DNA of 64,000 bases from Wolbachia endosymbiont of Ctenocephalides felis wCfeF (lineage in GTDB: Bacteria; Pseudomonadota; Alphaproteobacteria; Rickettsiales; Anaplasmataceae), in NCBI GenBank assembly GCA_028571325.1, contig CP116767.1:959150-1023149 (forward strand), given 5' to 3'. The position numbers and the translations under genes are program-made. Below are positions 61,353 through 64,000 of the stretch, in pieces. Under the pieces are notes generated by a model. It had not been told where the DNA came from. It saw nothing but the letters and a program-made list of their open reading frames with translations, and did not search any database. Numbering within the stretch: the first letter of the stretch is position 1; each line of letters starts with the position of its first letter.

Positions 61353-61667
61353 TTGATCCTCCTTGAATCCCATTCTTATGTTTTAAATTTTTTTGGCTTA
61401 CTTGCTTTGACACGGCTTTTTCATAAGCATCTAACAAATACTTTTCTGCCAACCGGTTAGTTTCATAGCTACAGCTAATCCGTATAGCTAATCTCTTATT
61501 CCCCATGACCTTTCCTTGAAATAATATGTTCATATCATTCATTGAAACTGATGGTTAATTGATTGTTGGCACTATAAATAAATGGCACTCTTGTTTTTGG
61601 ACATAGAAGTTTTCGAGAAATGCTTTTCTCTAATTTTACGTTTTTTGCAACATTGTTGGCGGGGTAT
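59710..61667. mobile_element. Serine-recombinase element in cydA
   Basis: 1958 bp with perfect 24-bp inverted ends (59710-59733 and 61644-61667; the left begins ATACCCCGCCAACAATG). No target duplication. Circularisation would create a 48-bp perfect palindrome, as expected for an attP-like site. It carries only a large serine recombinase and an overlapping small ORF, both on the minus strand. The recombinase frame reads out through the left end into cydA. Confidence 0.85.
61255..61506 (-). CDS. Small ORF overlapping the recombinase start
   Basis: 83 codons from ATG 61506 (preceded by AAGGAAAGGTC); open further to 61542. Encodes GNKRLAIRISCSYETNRLAEKYLLDAYEKAVSKQV..., helical and basic. It overlaps the recombinase gene by about 98 nt in another frame, which suggests translational coupling. 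Possible recombination directionality factor or regulator; unproven. Confidence 0.5.
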   Translation of the reverse strand: MGNKRLAIRISCSYETNRLAEKYLLDAYEKAVSKQVSQKNLKHKNGIQGGSNGNSEFICKSFFRETSTRKYNSKSSCSFREAN

Positions 61668-62566
61668 GTATCCAACCAATTGGCTGGAAGTTATTTTCAA
61701 TCCTTCTTTTCCTTATCGTTTTGTTCATATGGTGACAGCAGCCTATCTTACAACAGCATTTGTAGTGGGCGGTGTGGGGGCATTTTATCTTTGGAAAAAG
61801 CGACATGTTCCTCAAGCAAAAATTATGCTTAGTATGGCAACTTTTATGGTGGCTTTGACTGCACCATTTCAGCTGCTTGTGGGAGACATACATGGACTCA
61901 ATACATTAAAGCATCAACCTGCCAAGATTGCTGCAATGGAAGGTATATGGAAGACCGAGAAGGGTGCTGATCTGCGTTTGTTTGCTTATCCGGATCAACA
62001 GAACGAAATTAATCACTACGAGATAAAAGTTCCTAATCTTGCCAGCTTAATCTTGACACATAATTTCTCAGGAGAAGTAAAGGGATTAAAAGAATGGAAA
62101 AAGGAGGATAGACCACCTGTAATCTGGGTATTTTGGTCCTTTCGTATAATGGTTGGAATCGGACTCTTAATGATTATAATTGGGTTAATTAGTGCTATAC
62201 AATATTTTCGTGGCAGATTATTCCAAAGTTGTTTTCTGCATGGATGGTGGATGTTAATGATGCCTTCTGGATTTATAGCATTACTTGCAGGTTGGTTTAC
62301 TACTGAAATTGGTCGTCAACCTTACACTGTATATGGAATTCTACGCACAATCGAATCATTTTCACCCGCAATTACTGGTCCTCAGGTTGCATGGTCTTTA
62401 ATTGCATTTATTGTTATGTATATCCTTATATTCGGAGCAAGCAGTTATTATATTTTAAAGCTGATATATAAAGGTATTCCTGTCATTAAAGAAGAAGAGC
62501 AATTTTATAAACACGGTATTGGAGCTTCAGTAATTGAGGCTGGTACATCTGGGAAGAGTAACAACC

Positions 62567-63589
62567 ATGTTTGATTTTTCTTCATTAGTCAACTTACCAC
62601 TGATCTGGGGATTGCTAATAGCCACAGCTATTTTATTCTATGTTCTAATGGATGGATTTGGTTTAGGTATTGGTATTTTACTTCCCTTTGCACCATCGAA
62701 TAAATGTCGTGATCATATGATAAACTCGATCGCACCATTTTGGGACGGGAATGAGACATGGTTGGTGCTAGGTGGTGCTGGATTACTTGCTGCTTTTCCT
62801 CTTGCATATTCAATATTAATGCCTGCTTTCTATACTCCCATAATTATCATGCTACTTGGCCTTATCATGCGTGGTATATCCTTTGAATTTTATTTTAAGG
62901 CAGAAGGGAAATCTAGACTGCTATGGAGTTGTGCCTTTCATTATGGGTCACTTGGTGCTGCATTTTGTCAGGGCATGATTTTAGGTGCATTTATACATGG
63001 TGTAAAAGTAACCGGACGCGACTTTTCTGGCGGCCAATTTGGTTGGGCAAGCGCTTTTAGTGTGATGACAGGCATTGCTATAGTGTTTGGGTATGCGCTT
63101 TTAGGTTCTACATGGCTCATAATGAAGACAGAAGATATAACACAGAAATGGGCACGTAAGGTTGCTTCCTATACACTTGGTTTTGTGGGCATTTTCATGG
63201 CACTAGTTAGTATAGTGACCCCATTTTTAAATGAGGGTATTAAAAACTTTTGGTTTAGTGTCCCGAATTTTTATTATTTATTTTTTGTTCCACTACTAAC
63301 ATCTTTGCTATTCTTCACATTATGGTTTGATCTCCAGAATGCTAAACGAGAGTACCGTCCATTTTTTCTTAGTATTGCTATCTTTTTTATGGGATATTTA
63401 GGCTTAGGAATTAGTATCTATCCATGGATTATACCCTTTCACTATACCATTCTTGATGCGGCTGCTTCTGGACCAAGTTTATCTTTGATGTTGGTTGTTA
63501 CGATACCACTTTTACCACTTATTTTAGCTTACACTGGGTATTCCTATTATGTTTTTCGTGGAAAATCAAGTAATGAACACACATATTAA
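62567..63589 (+). CDS. cydB: Cytochrome bd oxidase subunit II
   Basis: 340 residues from ATG 62567 (MFDFSSLVNLPLIWG), overlapping the cydA stop by 8 nt. About eight membrane helices; conserved YVLMDGFGLGIGILLPF and APFWDGNETWLVLGG. With CydA it forms the high-affinity quinol oxidase. The frame is intact although cydA is interrupted, which argues the disruption is recent or reversible. Confidence 0.95.
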   Translation: MFDFSSLVNLPLIWGLLIATAILFYVLMDGFGLGIGILLPFAPSNKCRDHMINSIAPFWDGNETWLVLGGAGLLAAFPLAYSILMPAFYTPIIIMLLGLIMRGISFEFYFKAEGKSRLLWSCAFHYGSLGAAFCQGMILGAFIHGVKVTGRDFSGGQFGWASAFSVMTGIAIVFGYALLGSTWLIMKTEDITQKWARKVASYTLGFVGIFMALVSIVTPFLNEGIKNFWFSVPNFYYLFFVPLLTSLLFFTLWFDLQNAKREYRPFFLSIAIFFMGYLGLGISIYPWIIPFHYTILDAAASGPSLSLMLVVTIPLLPLILAYTGYSYYVFRGKSSNEHTY

Positions 63590-63749
63590 TAAGCTAGTAA
63601 TCTCATGGTTAAAGCGTCATCCTCAGGCTAAACAATGGCTGTGGTTTGTTGTTTTATGGGTTGGTAGTTTATTGACTGTATCGATATTAACTTACCAGGC
63701 TAAATTTATAGTTAATTTTTGTAAGTTTCTACTGTTCTCAATTGAATAA
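63573..63749 (+). CDS. Small single-pass membrane protein after cydB
   Basis: 58 residues from ATG 63573, overlapping the cydB end by 17 nt. Basic N-terminus, then QWLWFVVLWVGSLLTVSILTY as the membrane helix. Resembles the small accessory subunits (DUF2474/CydX-like) encoded downstream of cydB in other bd operons. Assigned by position and architecture. Confidence 0.65.
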   Translation: MNTHINKLVISWLKRHPQAKQWLWFVVLWVGSLLTVSILTYQAKFIVNFCKFLLFSIE

Positions 63750-63883
63750 AAACCTTTATGTAAGGCGACGTTATCGAAGTCCTGATAGTTTGATAATGGA
63801 CGCAATTTGCTTTTCGTTTACAGAACTACTTATGAAGTGTAACAATATGCTTAACTTATATTCCTAATTCAAAAGTTTTATTT

Positions 63884-64000
63884 ATGCGGTTGTTTCTAAC
63901 AAAACTGATTAACAAATTTTATTGCTTAAAGATGAGGAATAAAGTAATTGTCATTTCTAGTATCGCTCTTATTCTGGTGTTTTTTTTCAACAGTGTGTTT
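63884..64000 (+). CDS. N-terminal part of an unidentified protein
   Basis: 39 codons from ATG 63884 to the window edge: basic N-terminus, then a hydrophobic segment VIVISSIALILVFFFNSVF, a signal anchor. The frame continues outside the window. Too short to identify. Confidence 0.45.
   Translation, partial: MRLFLTKLINKFYCLKMRNKVIVISSIALILVFFFNSVF

Larger units (their letters stand above)
59210..62574 (+). pseudogene. cydA: Cytochrome bd oxidase subunit I, split by a recombinase element
   Basis: 5' segment 59210-59709, 3' segment 61668-62574. Joining them exactly gives 1407 nt, an uninterrupted 468-codon CydA with the junction ..DGLL-YPTNWLEVIFNPSFPYR... All key residues survive: heme His in FTISFHIIFP, heme b558 His in RFVHMVTAAY and Met in WSFRIMVGIG, plus GRQP. 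The short Q-loop resembles the cyanide-insensitive oxidase type. As it stands the 5' part encodes a 201-residue truncated protein ending in antisense recombinase sequence. The 3' end overlaps cydB by 8 nt. Confidence 0.9.

Overview
This window comes from an obligate intracellular alphaproteobacterium of the Anaplasmataceae, almost certainly a Wolbachia endosymbiont. The DNA is AT-rich. Housekeeping genes are scattered without long operons. Ankyrin and transmembrane proteins are common. Short GTCAT..CCCAG..CTGGG..GACA palindromes are dispersed between genes and in one case inside a gene. Insertion sequences, a group II intron fragment and a phage terminase fragment are also present.

Layout. 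0-9 kb: glmS (partial)-yajC, mreB beside a degenerate M32 carboxypeptidase, pal, tilS-ftsH. 9.8-12.6 kb: three small acidic or repetitive proteins of unknown function with shared DPN motifs. 13.5-24 kb: gltX, an ankyrin-like membrane protein, pccA, ctaA, a GT2 glycosyltransferase, the F0 ATP synthase operon (atpB-E-F'-F), rsmA and tRNA-Thr. 24-31.5 kb: IS110 copy 1, a group II intron fragment, serS, purD, an IS4 element and a terminase fragment. 32-39 kb: a quinone oxidoreductase, tRNA-Pro, two paralogous ankyrin/TM proteins and a third TM protein gene split by IS110 copy 2. 39.5-52.7 kb: a uracil-DNA glycosylase carrying in-frame palindromes, def, ftsA, a COX1-like orphan, a J-domain-like protein without HPD, an ABC exporter, a mutL tail, bamE, nrdB and secA. 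53-57 kb: a 1405-residue NB-ARC/TPR protein with a nuclease-like N-terminus. 57-64 kb: sucB and a cytochrome bd operon (cydA-cydB-small membrane protein) whose cydA is split by a serine-recombinase element.

Three signals stand out. (1) A 1958-bp serine-recombinase element with perfect 24-bp inverted ends lies in cydA; removing exactly the element restores a 468-codon cydA frame. (2) A seven-copy dispersed repeat of about 0.45-0.5 kb begins in every copy with TTGACA, exactly 17 bp, then a TATAAT-like hexamer, and carries a conserved 13-codon mini-ORF. (3) The NB-ARC/TPR protein has the layout of STAND-type anti-phage or NLR-like sensors. Two identical IS110 copies (1628 bp, opposite orientation) have a long non-coding left end where a bridge RNA would be expected.

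Many accessory proteins here share one plan: a variable interaction domain (ankyrin, coiled coil, J-like) followed by a C-terminal pair of membrane helices. That suggests a family of membrane-anchored, host- or vacuole-facing proteins. All functional statements come from reading translations and motifs; no database search was run.
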